From positions 30,247 to 91,793 of the forward strand of contig JANQZX010000138.1 of the NCBI GenBank assembly GCA_030728245.1: 61,547 nt of DNA, given 5' to 3'. The translations under genes and the position numbers were made by a program. The first letter of the stretch is position 1. The number at the start of each line of letters is the position of its first letter. The notes beneath the pieces were generated by a model, which saw only the letters and a program-made list of their open reading frames with translations, ran no database searches and was not told the origin of the DNA. Source of the stretch: Saprospiraceae bacterium. Lineage in GTDB: Bacteria > Bacteroidota > Bacteroidia > Chitinophagales > Saprospiraceae. Of this stretch, positions 1 through 8,933 are shown in pieces.

Positions 1-1787
1 TCCATGGTCAGATGAACCAATCCGTCATCACTACCTGTCCAAATCACCCCTTTTTCATGTTGAGATTCAAGGACATAACTTAAAGTGCCATAATTTTCTG
101 CGCCCACAATCTCATTGGTATAAGGTCCACCTCCTTTACCTTGTTTGTCTTTATCATTTCTGGTTAAATCAGGAGATACTTCCTCCCAGGATAGGCCCAT
201 ATCCTTTGTTTTAAGTAAAACCTGAGCTCCATGATAGAAGGTATTGGCTTCATGTTTTGACCAGATAATCGGAGCGTTCCAATTATATCTGTATTTCATG
301 TATTTTGGTTCCAGCGCCAGATATTGAATAGGCGAAGGCATAATGTTGGAACTGGCCCCAGCTTTTGTGTCTAATATTTCAATAGTACCCAAGTAACTTC
401 CTCCCATAACAAATCGAGGATTATCAGGATCGAAGGCTAAAAATGCGCTTTCACCTCCTGCTGAACTAGTCCAATCTTTTGTGCTAATTCCATAATTGCC
501 TAATGATCGCGAGGCAATTGAAACGGAGGTATTGTCTTGTTGTCCACCATAAACTCTATATGGAAACTGATTATCAACATTGATCCTATACATTTGCGCG
601 GTAGGCATATTTTGTTGTTCCGTCCAATTTGCCCCTCTGTCAAATGTAATGGAAGCACCACCATCGTCTGCGATGACCATATTCTTTGAATTTTTAGGAT
701 TAATCCAAAGATCATGATGATCACCATGTGAGGTATTTAATATTTCCCATGTTTTGCCGCCATCAATAGATCTTAGTGCAGGTGGCCCTAAAACGTACAC
801 CGTGTGTTCATCATTTGGATCTGCAAAAACCTCAATATAGTACCAGGCACGTTGAACTAGCCGGTGATCACTGCTTATCTTAGACCAGTTTGCACCAGCA
901 TTTCTTGAAACAAAAAGTCCTCCTTCCTCTTTTTCAGTATCACCCTCTATGAGGGCATAAACTACATCGGAATTTGCTCCACTAACAGAAATACCCATTT
1001 TACCTTTCCCATCGGGAAGGCCTGAGTGTATCTTAAACCAGGATTCACCTCCATCGACCGATTTGTACAGGCCACTTCCTGGTCCGCCACTGGTAACTTT
1101 CCATGGTGAACGGTTGTGTTCCCACATAGACGCATACATAATTAATGCATTATTTGGATCGATGGAAAGGTCATTGCAACCTGTTCCATTATCTACAAAA
1201 AGGGTGTTTTTCCAGGTTTTACCACCGTCGGTACTTTTATAAATGCCTCTTTCAGGGGTTGGACCATTTAAAGCGCCTTGAGCAGCCACATAGACAATAT
1301 CAGGATTTGTTGGATGAATGATTATTCTGGCTATTTGTCTGGTTTTTGCTAATCCTACTTTTGTCCAGGTTCTACCTGCGTCGGTTGATTTATAAACACC
1401 ATCACCATAAGAGGTCATGACACCTCTGGGCGCATGTTCGCCCATTCCACAATACACAATATTTGGATCAGAGGTAGAAACAGCTACAGCGCCAACGGAC
1501 CCGGTTTTAAAAAATCCATCGGAAATATTATACCAGTTATGACCTGCATCACTGGTTTTCCATAAGCCTCCACCTGTTGTGCCCATATAATAGGTGAGTG
1601 GGTCATTCGAAACGCCTGTTGCCGCAACAGATCGTCCACCTCTAAATGGGCCTATGTTTCGCCATTTGACAGGTTGAAAATAGTCTTCTTCAACCGATAT
1701 AGTAGTTTGTTTGCCATTCTCTTGCGCGGAAAGAGATAAACCACAAAATGCAATGATTAGGAATAAAAAGTTAATTTTAAATGACAT
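1..1787 (-). CDS. Secreted BNR/VPS10-like beta-propeller protein (3' end outside window)
   Basis: The reading frame runs open on the minus strand from an ATG at 1787 to the left edge, so the C-terminus is missing. Residues 1 to about 22 form a typical Sec signal peptide ending in LSAQ. The mature part (about 570 residues visible) carries many sialidase-type Asp-box/BNR motifs such as [16 protein letters not shown] and SVDGGESW, spaced as in sortilin-like (VPS10) ten-bladed propellers found in large secreted Bacteroidota proteins. The opening [12 protein letters not shown] is characteristic of that family. Its substrate is unknown; related proteins are annotated as glycosyl hydrolase or sortilin, but BNR repeats alone do not prove catalysis. 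A C-terminal secretion tail cannot be checked here. Confidence 0.88.
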   Translation of the reverse strand, partial: MSFKINFLFLIIAFCGLSLSAQENGKQTTISVEEDYFQPVKWRNIGPFRGGRSVAATGVSNDPLTYYMGTTGGGLWKTSDAGHNWYNISDGFFKTGSVGAVAVSTSDPNIVYCGMGEHAPRGVMTSYGDGVYKSTDAGRTWTKVGLAKTRQIARIIIHPTNPDIVYVAAQGALNGPTPERGIYKSTDGGKTWKNTLFVDNGTGCNDLSIDPNNALIMYASMWEHNRSPWKVTSGGPGSGLYKSVDGGESWFKIHSGLPDGKGKMGISVSGANSDVVYALIEGDTEKEEGGLFVSRNAGANWSKISSDHRLVQRAWYYIEVFADPNDEHTVYVLGPPALRSIDGGKTWEILNTSHGDHHDLWINPKNSKNMVIADDGGASITFDRGANWTEQQNMPTAQMYRINVDNQFPYRVYGGQQDNTSVSIASRSLGNYGISTKDWTSSAGGESAFLAFDPDNPRFVMGGSYLGTIEILDTKAGASSNIMPSPIQYLALEPKYMKYRYNWNAPIIWSKHEANTFYHGAQVLLKTKDMGLSWEEVSPDLTRNDKDKQGKGGGPYTNEIVGAENYGTLSYVLESQHEKGVIWTGSDDGLVHLTM

Positions 1788-1916
1788 GAATATAAATTTT
1801 GGTTTGGTGCATTCAAAAAAATCAAATTGATGAACAATTTAGCGAAAATATAAATGTAAGTTATCCTTTCAGTTGAAAAATAATATTTAATAATTAGGAT
1901 AAGTAAATTTAAATAC

Positions 1917-1924
1917 TACATTTG
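1917..1924 (+). promoter_or_regulatory. Bacteroidota -7 element (TACATTTG)
   Basis: Match to the TAnnTTTG -7 consensus of the Bacteroidota primary sigma factor. It would start transcription about 10 nt before the ATG at 1942 and could drive the small ORF together with sulP-dabA-dabB. No convincing -33 TTG is visible. Confidence 0.5.
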
Positions 1925-1941
1925 CGTAATTAAGGTTTTGT

Positions 1942-2292
1942 ATGATTGTTATCAGGCGTTTTATTTTTCTTCTTTCTTGCTTCTTGCTTCTTGGCAAAGA
2001 TGTAACTTACGCCTATTCGCTATCTCACAAATTAGAGATTCAGTTAAAACAAAAGCATCTCAAAAACGGGGGGGATTTTATAAATCCGTTTTCCGTAAAT
2101 GATTCAGTTAAACTTTTAATAGTTGAAAATGAAGAGATTGAAGATGATTTAATATATGATTTTCCTGAATCATATTCTTTTTTCACAACGCCTAACCAAC
2201 CAAATGGAAGTTTAGTAGCAAATTCAAGTTTGCTTTTTCCCCTTATCATAAATAGGGTAATCCTTTTCTGTTGCTTAAAGATTGATTGTTAA
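1942..2292 (+). CDS. Small hypothetical protein upstream of the DAB operon
   Basis: 116-residue ORF that I do not recognise. It begins with a hydrophobic, signal-peptide-like stretch (residues 5-24, after an initial Arg-Arg), has an acidic middle (EEIEDDLIYDFPES) and ends in a hydrophobic segment with three cysteines (about residues 97-116). A consensus -7 element lies just upstream and it is followed 87 bp later by sulP in the same direction, so it is probably the first gene of the inorganic-carbon operon. It could be a small exported or membrane accessory protein; alternatively the transcript leader may matter more than the peptide. The overlapping minus-strand ORF at 2040-2249 is much less plausible. 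Confidence 0.5.
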   Translation: MIVIRRFIFLLSCFLLLGKDVTYAYSLSHKLEIQLKQKHLKNGGDFINPFSVNDSVKLLIVENEEIEDDLIYDFPESYSFFTTPNQPNGSLVANSSLLFPLIINRVILFCCLKIDC

Positions 2293-2379
2293 ATAAACAT
2301 CACTCAAGTTTCTCCTGGAAACATCATTTAGTGGTTTATTTTTTAACAACTCTTAAAAGGAGTTTTAATCTTTAATACA

Positions 2380-3969
2380 ATGGATTCCAATAAAAATTCA
2401 TCCAACGTTAACGCAGCAAAGGGAAAAGAATCTATTCAAAGTTCAGATATCATATCTGGGCTCATTGTTTCCTTGCTAGCTCTTCCCCTAAGTTTAGGTA
2501 TAGCTAAAGCATCTGATTTTCCTCCGCTAATGGGCCTTATTTCAGCTATTATTGGAGGTATGCTTGTTTCCTTTTTTGCTGGTTCCAAATTAACGATAAA
2601 AGGACCTGCGGCAGGTCTGATTGTTATCGCTGCCAGTGCAGTGGCCGATTTTGGTGGTGGGGAGAAAGGTTGGCATTTGGCCCTGGGCACCATCATAGTG
2701 GCTGGTGTTATTCAAATTCTATTTGGCGTATTTAAACTTGGAAAATGGGCAAACTTTTTTCCTTTATCTGCCATTCATGGTATGCTTGCTGCCATAGGAT
2801 TGATCATCATAGCAAAACAAATCCCCGTTTTGTTAAATGTGGATCCACTATTTACAAAAGGTAAAGATCCATTGGAGTTATTGGTCTCAATCCCTGAATT
2901 TATCTTTAATATGCATCCAAAAGTTGCCATTATTGGTATAATTTCTCTTATTATATTATTTTTTTGGCCAACTTTAAAAAATCCAATATTAAGGAAAATT
3001 CCAGCACCTCTTATCATTTTGGCATTTTCTATTCCTGCTGGAATCTTCCTGGATTTTAAGAATACTGCACCAACTTATACCTTAGTTCATATAGGCAATT
3101 TTATAGATAGTTTACAGATGAATGCCGATTTTTCAGGACTAAGTCAAACGGGTGTTTTTATAAAATACGTTATTATGTTTGCTTTAGTTGGAACTTTAGA
3201 ATCCTTATTAACGGTTAAAGCAATTGATATTCTTGATCCCGCTAAACAAAAATCAAATACAAATAAGGACCTGATAGCCATTGGTATAGGAAATATAATT
3301 AGTGGAATTTTGGGTGGTCTTCCAATGATTTCAGAGGTGGCTAGAAGTTCAAATAATCTATATAATGGCGGAAAAACAAGATGGGCTAATTTTTTCCATG
3401 GTTTTTTCATTTTGATATTTCTTTTACTTGCCGTTCCGTTACTTGAAATGATTCCAAACACTGCTTTAGCCGCTATGTTGATCACGGTAGGATTTAAACT
3501 GGCTCATCCAATGGAATTCGTTCATATATTTAAAATTGGTAAAGATCAATTAGGTATTTTCCTGGTAACTATATTTTTTACTTTATTCGAAGATTTATTG
3601 GTTGGTATAGCAGCAGGCATAGTATTAAAATTAATCATTCACTTGTTTAATGGTGCAAAATTTAAAAGTTTGTTTAAAGCAACCATCAGAGTGGTTGATG
3701 AAGAATTTGGCCCCAGATTAATTATTGAACAATGCGCTGTTTTTTCAAATTGGCTTGGATTAAAAAAGATCCTGGATGAACTCCCTCAAAAGGAAGTTAT
3801 TTCGATTGATTTTTCTGAACTAAGTTTAGTTGACCATTCCGTATTGGAAAATCTTCATCATTTTAAAGATGATTATGAAAGTTTAGGCGGTAAGGTAGAA
3901 TTTCAGGGATTAGATCAGTTAAATCAAATGTCTAATCATCCTTTGGCCGCCAGAAGACTAAAATCCTAA
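2380..3969 (+). CDS. SulP family anion transporter with STAS domain (possible bicarbonate transporter)
   Basis: 529-residue inner-membrane protein. The N-terminal SulP transport domain spans roughly residues 20-415 with many hydrophobic helices and the family signature around LPLSLGIAKASDFPPLMGL. A C-terminal STAS-like domain follows (about 430-525, with IDFSELSLVDHSVLENL). SulP proteins move sulfate, bicarbonate or other anions; BicA of cyanobacteria is a bicarbonate member. The substrate cannot be read from sequence, but the gene sits 15 bp upstream of dabA and in line with dabB, which favours inorganic carbon. The short charged N-terminus (MDSNKNSSN) is normal for the family. Confidence 0.9.
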   Translation: MDSNKNSSNVNAAKGKESIQSSDIISGLIVSLLALPLSLGIAKASDFPPLMGLISAIIGGMLVSFFAGSKLTIKGPAAGLIVIAASAVADFGGGEKGWHLALGTIIVAGVIQILFGVFKLGKWANFFPLSAIHGMLAAIGLIIIAKQIPVLLNVDPLFTKGKDPLELLVSIPEFIFNMHPKVAIIGIISLIILFFWPTLKNPILRKIPAPLIILAFSIPAGIFLDFKNTAPTYTLVHIGNFIDSLQMNADFSGLSQTGVFIKYVIMFALVGTLESLLTVKAIDILDPAKQKSNTNKDLIAIGIGNIISGILGGLPMISEVARSSNNLYNGGKTRWANFFHGFFILIFLLLAVPLLEMIPNTALAAMLITVGFKLAHPMEFVHIFKIGKDQLGIFLVTIFFTLFEDLLVGIAAGIVLKLIIHLFNGAKFKSLFKATIRVVDEEFGPRLIIEQCAVFSNWLGLKKILDELPQKEVISIDFSELSLVDHSVLENLHHFKDDYESLGGKVEFQGLDQLNQMSNHPLAARRLKS

Positions 3970-3984
3970 TTTAAACCGGAGAAA

Positions 3985-6540
3985 ATGACAAAACATATCG
4001 CTTTTGATGAAGATCATGTTTTACATGACTTAAAACATTATTTGCCATCTCAAACACCTCTTAAGGATTTTATTCATCACAATTCATTGCACGCCTTTCA
4101 ACACAATGAATTTTTTGAGGGTATCTTTAAAGCTTCTTCTTTATTTGGTTGTAAGGTCACCCTGTCCTTAAATGAATTCAGAAAACTGCATACCTTAGGG
4201 CGAATCCGGACAGAAATTTTGACTAAAACTATATTGGACAAATTTGGAGAGGCTGATTTTCCAGGTTGGTTAGATAAGGTATTAAATAAATCTTATGATT
4301 TTAATATAGTTCCTGAAGTTGGCTTATTTAGAAAAAATTGGCAGCGATTTTATCACATTGATTTGGATAACGCAGTCCAACCTTTATTATTTAGAATCAT
4401 TGGAAGTTATCTTGATCAAGGTATTGCACTTTGGCATTTCCCATTTGAGGATAAAGGTTTAATAGCCGCCGTTAAATTATTGGAAGAGAAAAGTTTTTCC
4501 AGTTTTTTTAAAACCCAGAAAGCCAAAAACTTACTTTTCGAAAAGAATTTAAGTATTACTGGATTGTTAAAATTACTGGTTGGAAAAGAAACTCTTTTTC
4601 AGGAATATATTTTCGACCAGCAATTTACTCATCGTGGCTGGAGTGGTATTGTTGGTGCCATTGAGGATAACCCCAATTCAATTCTTTATCCTAAGTCTAT
4701 TACCTTAAAGGATTTTATTATCCTCGAATTGTTACTTGAAATTGATGCCTTAACGTTAGAGTTTGGTGATAATTGGCAGCCTTTGGGACAACTTGTACCT
4801 AAGGAACCCGCTGATTTATTTGCACCTATTCCCAGAACAGAATTACAAGAGGTACTCATTCTATGGCAAATGGCTTTTGAATGGAGTTATTATGATGAAG
4901 TTTTTGCGGGTATAATTTCTTTACAAAAACAGAAAAAATCTTTACCAGCAAAGGACAGTTCTCAAATTAATTCAAAGACGGAGTTTATAGGTATTTTCTG
5001 TATTGATGAAAGAGAGTGTTCCATTAGGAGACATCTCGAATATGTTCAACCACATTGCGAAACAATGGGTTGTCCAGGTTTTTTTGGGGTTGAATTCTTC
5101 TTCCATCCCGCTAATGGTAAATTTTATGAAAAATTATGTCCAGCTCCCGTCACGCCTAAATATTTAATCAGGGAAATTGAATCAAAAGGGGTTCGTGGTC
5201 ATGAAATTCTTTTTAGTAAAAAGGCAAATACCATTTTTAGAGGTTTTTTGATTACCCTCTCTCTTGGCTTTTGGGCTGCCATTCAAATGGTTCTGGATAT
5301 TTTCAGACCTAAAATGAGTGCTGCAATATCAGATGCTTTCGCTCACATGAATCTAACCTCAACCCTTCAAATTGAGGTTTCCACTCCTATTGTGGTTGAA
5401 AATGGGTTGCAGGTAGGTTTTACAATTACTGAGATGGCTGATAGAGTGGAAAATTTACTTTGCGGAATTGGTTTAAGCCAAAACTTTCCGCCCATTGTCT
5501 ATGCGGTTGCTCATGGAAGCAGTAGTGCAAATAATCCACATCACGGAGCACACGATTGTGGTGCCTGTAGTGGTCGACCGGGTTCTGTAAATTCCAGGGT
5601 TTTTTCCTTTATGGCAAATCATATTGAAGTCCGGAAGATACTTAAAAGTAGGGGATTGATTATTCCAGAGAAAACACAGTTTATTGGCGCTTTACATGAT
5701 ACAGCCAGTGATGAAATGGCTTTTTATGATCTTGATTTGTTATCTCCGGAAAATAAATTAAAACATAACTTAAATGTCGTGAATTTTGAAGAGGCCTTAG
5801 ATTTAAATGCAAAGGAACGATCCAGAAGGTTTGCTTCCATCAAGACTAATAAGGACATAAAACACGTTCGTAAATCAATTCAGAAGAGATCAGTCTCTTA
5901 TTTTGAGCCTCGACCTGAATTGGGGCATGGAACAAATGCCCTTTGTTTCGTTGGTCATCGGCAGCTTACTAAAGGTCTTTTCCTGGACCGTCGGGCATTC
6001 ATGAATTCTTATGATTACCGAACTGATCCTAAAGGTGATCGTTTATTGGGTGTTATGAAGCCGCTACCCATTGTTTGTGGGGGAATTAATCTCGAATATT
6101 ATTTTTCCAGGGTTGATAATTATAAAATGGGGGCAGGAACAAAATTACCTCACAATGTAATGGGGTTAATTGGAGTGGCAAATAGTTCAGACGGTGATTT
6201 AAGACCTGGCCTCCCTTTACAAATGATTGAGGTACATGATCCGGTAAGATTAATGTTGATTGTAGAACATTTTCCTGAGGTTGTTTTGAAAACAATTCAA
6301 TCGAGTCCTGAATATTATGAATGGTTTAAAAATGGGTGGGTTTTAATTACTGCAATTCATCCGGAATCAAATCAATTGTATATTTTCAAGAATGATCAAT
6401 TTTACCCTTATACCCCTTTACTAAAAAAAGTGAATGAAAGTAATGATGTTCATGTGTTAATCGATTTGGCAACAGAGATGAAAACAAACGAAATATACCA
6501 TGCTACGCAAGAGCACATTCCTGTTCATATTTTAAACTAA
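3985..6540 (+). CDS. dabA: DabA (DUF2309), catalytic subunit of the DAB inorganic-carbon uptake system
   Basis: 851 residues, full length for DUF2309/UPF0753. DabA is a zinc-dependent, beta-carbonic-anhydrase-like protein that with DabB performs vectorial hydration of CO2 to bicarbonate in the cytosol, powered by cation-motive force. The four residues matching those reported for the Halothiobacillus enzyme are visible: C339 and D341 in FCIDERE, H510 in VAHGSSS, and C525 in the HHGAHDCGACSG segment, with the same spacing within each pair. It lies between sulP (15 bp) and dabB (6 bp), so one transcript is likely. The active site appears intact, so this should be a functional enzyme rather than a relic. 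Confidence 0.95.
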   Translation: MTKHIAFDEDHVLHDLKHYLPSQTPLKDFIHHNSLHAFQHNEFFEGIFKASSLFGCKVTLSLNEFRKLHTLGRIRTEILTKTILDKFGEADFPGWLDKVLNKSYDFNIVPEVGLFRKNWQRFYHIDLDNAVQPLLFRIIGSYLDQGIALWHFPFEDKGLIAAVKLLEEKSFSSFFKTQKAKNLLFEKNLSITGLLKLLVGKETLFQEYIFDQQFTHRGWSGIVGAIEDNPNSILYPKSITLKDFIILELLLEIDALTLEFGDNWQPLGQLVPKEPADLFAPIPRTELQEVLILWQMAFEWSYYDEVFAGIISLQKQKKSLPAKDSSQINSKTEFIGIFCIDERECSIRRHLEYVQPHCETMGCPGFFGVEFFFHPANGKFYEKLCPAPVTPKYLIREIESKGVRGHEILFSKKANTIFRGFLITLSLGFWAAIQMVLDIFRPKMSAAISDAFAHMNLTSTLQIEVSTPIVVENGLQVGFTITEMADRVENLLCGIGLSQNFPPIVYAVAHGSSSANNPHHGAHDCGACSGRPGSVNSRVFSFMANHIEVRKILKSRGLIIPEKTQFIGALHDTASDEMAFYDLDLLSPENKLKHNLNVVNFEEALDLNAKERSRRFASIKTNKDIKHVRKSIQKRSVSYFEPRPELGHGTNALCFVGHRQLTKGLFLDRRAFMNSYDYRTDPKGDRLLGVMKPLPIVCGGINLEYYFSRVDNYKMGAGTKLPHNVMGLIGVANSSDGDLRPGLPLQMIEVHDPVRLMLIVEHFPEVVLKTIQSSPEYYEWFKNGWVLITAIHPESNQLYIFKNDQFYPYTPLLKKVNESNDVHVLIDLATEMKTNEIYHATQEHIPVHILN

Positions 6541-6546
6541 AAAAGA

Positions 6547-8412
6547 ATGAATCCATATATTCCTTTGTTTGTCATAATTCCATTTATTGGTTTTCTGATT
6601 TCACTACTACCGAGTAATCATCAGGAGAAAATAATTTACAGAACCGTTTTCATTACCCTTTTATCTCATTTTTTATTGCTTATTTGGGTAAGTATCCAGC
6701 TGTATTTTAATCATAATGGTGCTATTTTTTTTGAGGGTCCTGCATTGTATAAAGCCAATAATGAAAATTTTTCTTTCCATTTATACATGGATAATCAGAC
6801 TATTATATTTGCTGGAGTCACAGATTTTATTTTAATCCTTGTGTCAACATTCAGTAAAACCTATCTGCATAGGGAAAAAGGTTTTAAACGTTTTTTTAAC
6901 AACATGCTTTTTTTCTTTTTAGGATTAACTATTATTGAATTTTCAGGTAATTTCGAAACCTTATTTGCAGGTTGGGAAATCATAGGTATAGCCTCTTTTT
7001 TATTGGTAGCTTTTTATAAGGACAGGTATCTCCCGACAAAAAATGCAATGAAATTGTTTTCAGTGTATCGGGTGGCAGATATTTCATTGCTTTTAGGCAT
7101 TTGGTTAAGTCACCATTTTTTCAAAAGGTCGATTAATTTCCAAGAGTTAAAATCTTTAGATATTATCTATTTGGGGAATGATCACGATATTTATATTCAG
7201 GCTATTCCCTTTTTATTCCTCTTAGCAGCTTTGGTCAAATCGGCTCAATATCCATTTTCGTCTATGTTACCAAGGGCGATGGAAGGTCCAACTACCTCTT
7301 CTGCCATCTTCTATGGCTCCCTGAGTGTTCACATGGGTGTTTTTTTGCTTTTAAGAACCTTTCCTTTATGGGACGATTTGATAGTTTTTAAAGGGGTAGT
7401 GATTGTTTTTGGCTTTATTACTAGTTTGTTTGCCACCTTAATTGCCAGAGTTCAATCTTCTGTAAAGACCCAAATTGCCTATTCCTCCATCGCTCAAATT
7501 GGTATTATTTTTATTGAAGTAGCCTTGGGTTTCCATACGCTGGCCATTTTTCATTTTGCAGGAAATGCGTTTTTAAGAACTTACCAGCTATTAGTTTCGC
7601 CCGCTGTTTTGAGTTATTTAATTCATGATCAATTTTTTCATTTTGTTAAACCCAATAATCAGATAACCGACAATTTTTGGGGAAGATTAAAAATTTCCAT
7701 TTATCAATTAAGTATCAAAGAATTTAATATGGATACGAATATGTATCGGTATATGTGGAATCCATTAAAATGGATAGGCAGAAAACTCAGGTTTTTTCAA
7801 ACTCGAAATGCCCTCATTTTATGTGGGTTATATTTATTGGCAGGATTCTATTTTATTTTTATAAAAAAATACTACGCTGAGTCCTGGCTGCACACCTTTT
7901 CTTTTATTGGAGGCCTTTTAAGTTTAGGGTTTATATTTTCAGCTTTCGAATCCCGAATTAATGCCAAAAATGCTTGGTTGCAAATTGTTTTTAGCCAATT
8001 TTTACTTGGGCAATGCATTGCTTTAAATGAGCAATTTGAAATTGGTCAACTTTATCTTTTTCTAAGTGGTATTGTTTTCGCAGCTATTTTAGGTCTTATA
8101 GTACTTAATCGCCTGGAATATTTCGGTCAATCTGTTGTGCTAAACAAATTTCATGGCTATTCTTATATTCGTCCAAGGTTAGGTGTAGCATTTTTAATAG
8201 CCTGCCTTGGTTTATCAGGTTTTCCTATTACACCCACCTTTATAGGTGAAGATTTAATTTTAGGGCATTTACATGAAAATCAAATTGGATTAACCCTTTT
8301 GATTTCTTTAATTTTAATCCTGGATGGATTAGCTATATACAGAATATATGCCAGACTATTTTTAGGGTCCTTTGAGAAAGGTTATAACCCAACGGCTTAT
8401 AGGTCATCTTAG
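6547..8412 (+). CDS. dabB: DabB, NADH-quinone oxidoreductase subunit 5-like proton channel
   Basis: 621-residue polytopic membrane protein of the NuoL/MrpA (Proton_antipo_M) family. It has a conserved core around FAGWEIIGIASFLLVAFYKD and LAALVKSAQYPFSSMLPRAM, including the helix-breaking lysine region typical of proton-translocating antiporter-like subunits. No other complex I or Mrp genes flank it; the partner is dabA, 6 bp upstream. In DAB systems DabB is thought to pass protons or sodium to drive DabA. The C-terminal third (about 400-621) is more variable, as is usual in DabB. Transcription should end at the strong hairpin immediately downstream. Confidence 0.93.
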   Translation: MNPYIPLFVIIPFIGFLISLLPSNHQEKIIYRTVFITLLSHFLLLIWVSIQLYFNHNGAIFFEGPALYKANNENFSFHLYMDNQTIIFAGVTDFILILVSTFSKTYLHREKGFKRFFNNMLFFFLGLTIIEFSGNFETLFAGWEIIGIASFLLVAFYKDRYLPTKNAMKLFSVYRVADISLLLGIWLSHHFFKRSINFQELKSLDIIYLGNDHDIYIQAIPFLFLLAALVKSAQYPFSSMLPRAMEGPTTSSAIFYGSLSVHMGVFLLLRTFPLWDDLIVFKGVVIVFGFITSLFATLIARVQSSVKTQIAYSSIAQIGIIFIEVALGFHTLAIFHFAGNAFLRTYQLLVSPAVLSYLIHDQFFHFVKPNNQITDNFWGRLKISIYQLSIKEFNMDTNMYRYMWNPLKWIGRKLRFFQTRNALILCGLYLLAGFYFIFIKKYYAESWLHTFSFIGGLLSLGFIFSAFESRINAKNAWLQIVFSQFLLGQCIALNEQFEIGQLYLFLSGIVFAAILGLIVLNRLEYFGQSVVLNKFHGYSYIRPRLGVAFLIACLGLSGFPITPTFIGEDLILGHLHENQIGLTLLISLILILDGLAIYRIYARLFLGSFEKGYNPTAYRSS

Positions 8413-8420
8413 TGGAAATA

Positions 8421-8453
8421 AAAAAAGAGCCATTTTTTTAATGGCTCTTTTTT
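8421..8453. terminator. Bidirectional intrinsic terminator between dabB and rpsU
   Basis: Perfect 14-bp inverted repeat (AAAAAAGAGCCATT / AATGGCTCTTTTTT) with a 5-nt loop and U-runs on both strands. It sits in the 64-bp gap between convergent genes and can terminate both. Confidence 0.9.
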
Positions 8454-8476
8454 CTATGTAAGTTTGAAGGAAAGAA

Positions 8477-8671
8477 TTAATCTTCGACTTCTCTTTTTTT
8501 ATCTTCCATGTAAACAGCCTTTAAAACCTCAGCTCTACGAGTAATAGAGGGTTTAACGAACTCTTGTCTTCTGCGCAATTCTTTCATCACTTGGGAATCT
8601 CTATATTTCCTTTTGTACCTTTTCAAAGCACGGTCGATACTTTCGTTATCTTTTACATCAATAATCAGCAT
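8477..8671 (-). CDS. rpsU: 30S ribosomal protein bS21
   Basis: 64-residue basic protein with the bS21 pattern: SIDRALKRYKRKY near the N-terminus, followed by ELRRRQEFVKPS and a charged tail. It lies 35 nt downstream of tRNA-Gly on the same strand. The 35-nt leader (reading ...CAAAACCTTATG) has no GGAGG-like Shine-Dalgarno sequence; instead it contains the pyrimidine-rich string ACCTT. In Flavobacterium, bS21 helps sequester the 16S anti-SD and rpsU expression has been linked to SD use, so the absence of an SD here is notable. The stop codon is followed by the bidirectional terminator. Confidence 0.95.
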   Translation of the reverse strand: MLIIDVKDNESIDRALKRYKRKYRDSQVMKELRRRQEFVKPSITRRAEVLKAVYMEDKKREVED

Positions 8672-8706
8672 AAGGTTTTGAAGATTTAATCGTTTAAGTT
8701 AAAAAA

Positions 8707-8782
8707 TGGAGCGGATGACAAGATTCGAACCTGCGACCTCAACCTTGGCAAGGTTGCGCTCTACCAACTGAGCTACATCCGC
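8707..8782 (-). tRNA. tRNA-Gly (anticodon GCC)
   Basis: 76 nt on the minus strand including an encoded 3' CCA. The acceptor stem pairs GCGGATG with CATCCGC, the anticodon stem is CAACC/GGTTG with loop TTGCCAA (anticodon GCC), and the T-loop GGTTCGAATC is canonical. It is the first element of a tRNA-rpsU transcription unit. Confidence 0.97.
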
Positions 8783-8821
8783 GAAATGTAATTTGTTAAG
8801 GACTTTTCCTGAACGCGTGCG

Positions 8822-8851
8822 CAAATATAGTAGTTTATTTACTTTTTACAA
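8822..8851 (-). promoter_or_regulatory. Promoter of the tRNA-Gly-rpsU unit
   Basis: On the minus strand, TTG (8851-8849), 19 nt, then TATATTTG (8829-8822): a full match to the Bacteroidota -33/-7 layout. The tRNA starts 40 nt after the -7 element. Confidence 0.75.
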
Positions 8852-8909
8852 TAATTTCTTTAAAAAAAATGTTTTTTATCTAATAAATAGCATTTAATGG
8901 GTTTCTCGT

Positions 8910-8917
8910 TATTTTTG
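8910..8917 (+). promoter_or_regulatory. Bacteroidota -7 element (TATTTTTG) upstream of malQ
   Basis: TAnnTTTG match ending 16 nt before the malQ ATG at 8934. It would give a very short leader. Confidence 0.5.
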
Positions 8918-8933
8918 TGAAAATTTCTACTCA

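Noticed and set aside
2040-2249. Minus-strand 69-aa ORF opposite the small ORF at 1942
   Set aside because: No promoter or family-like features; the plus-strand ORF has a signal-like start and a -7 element.
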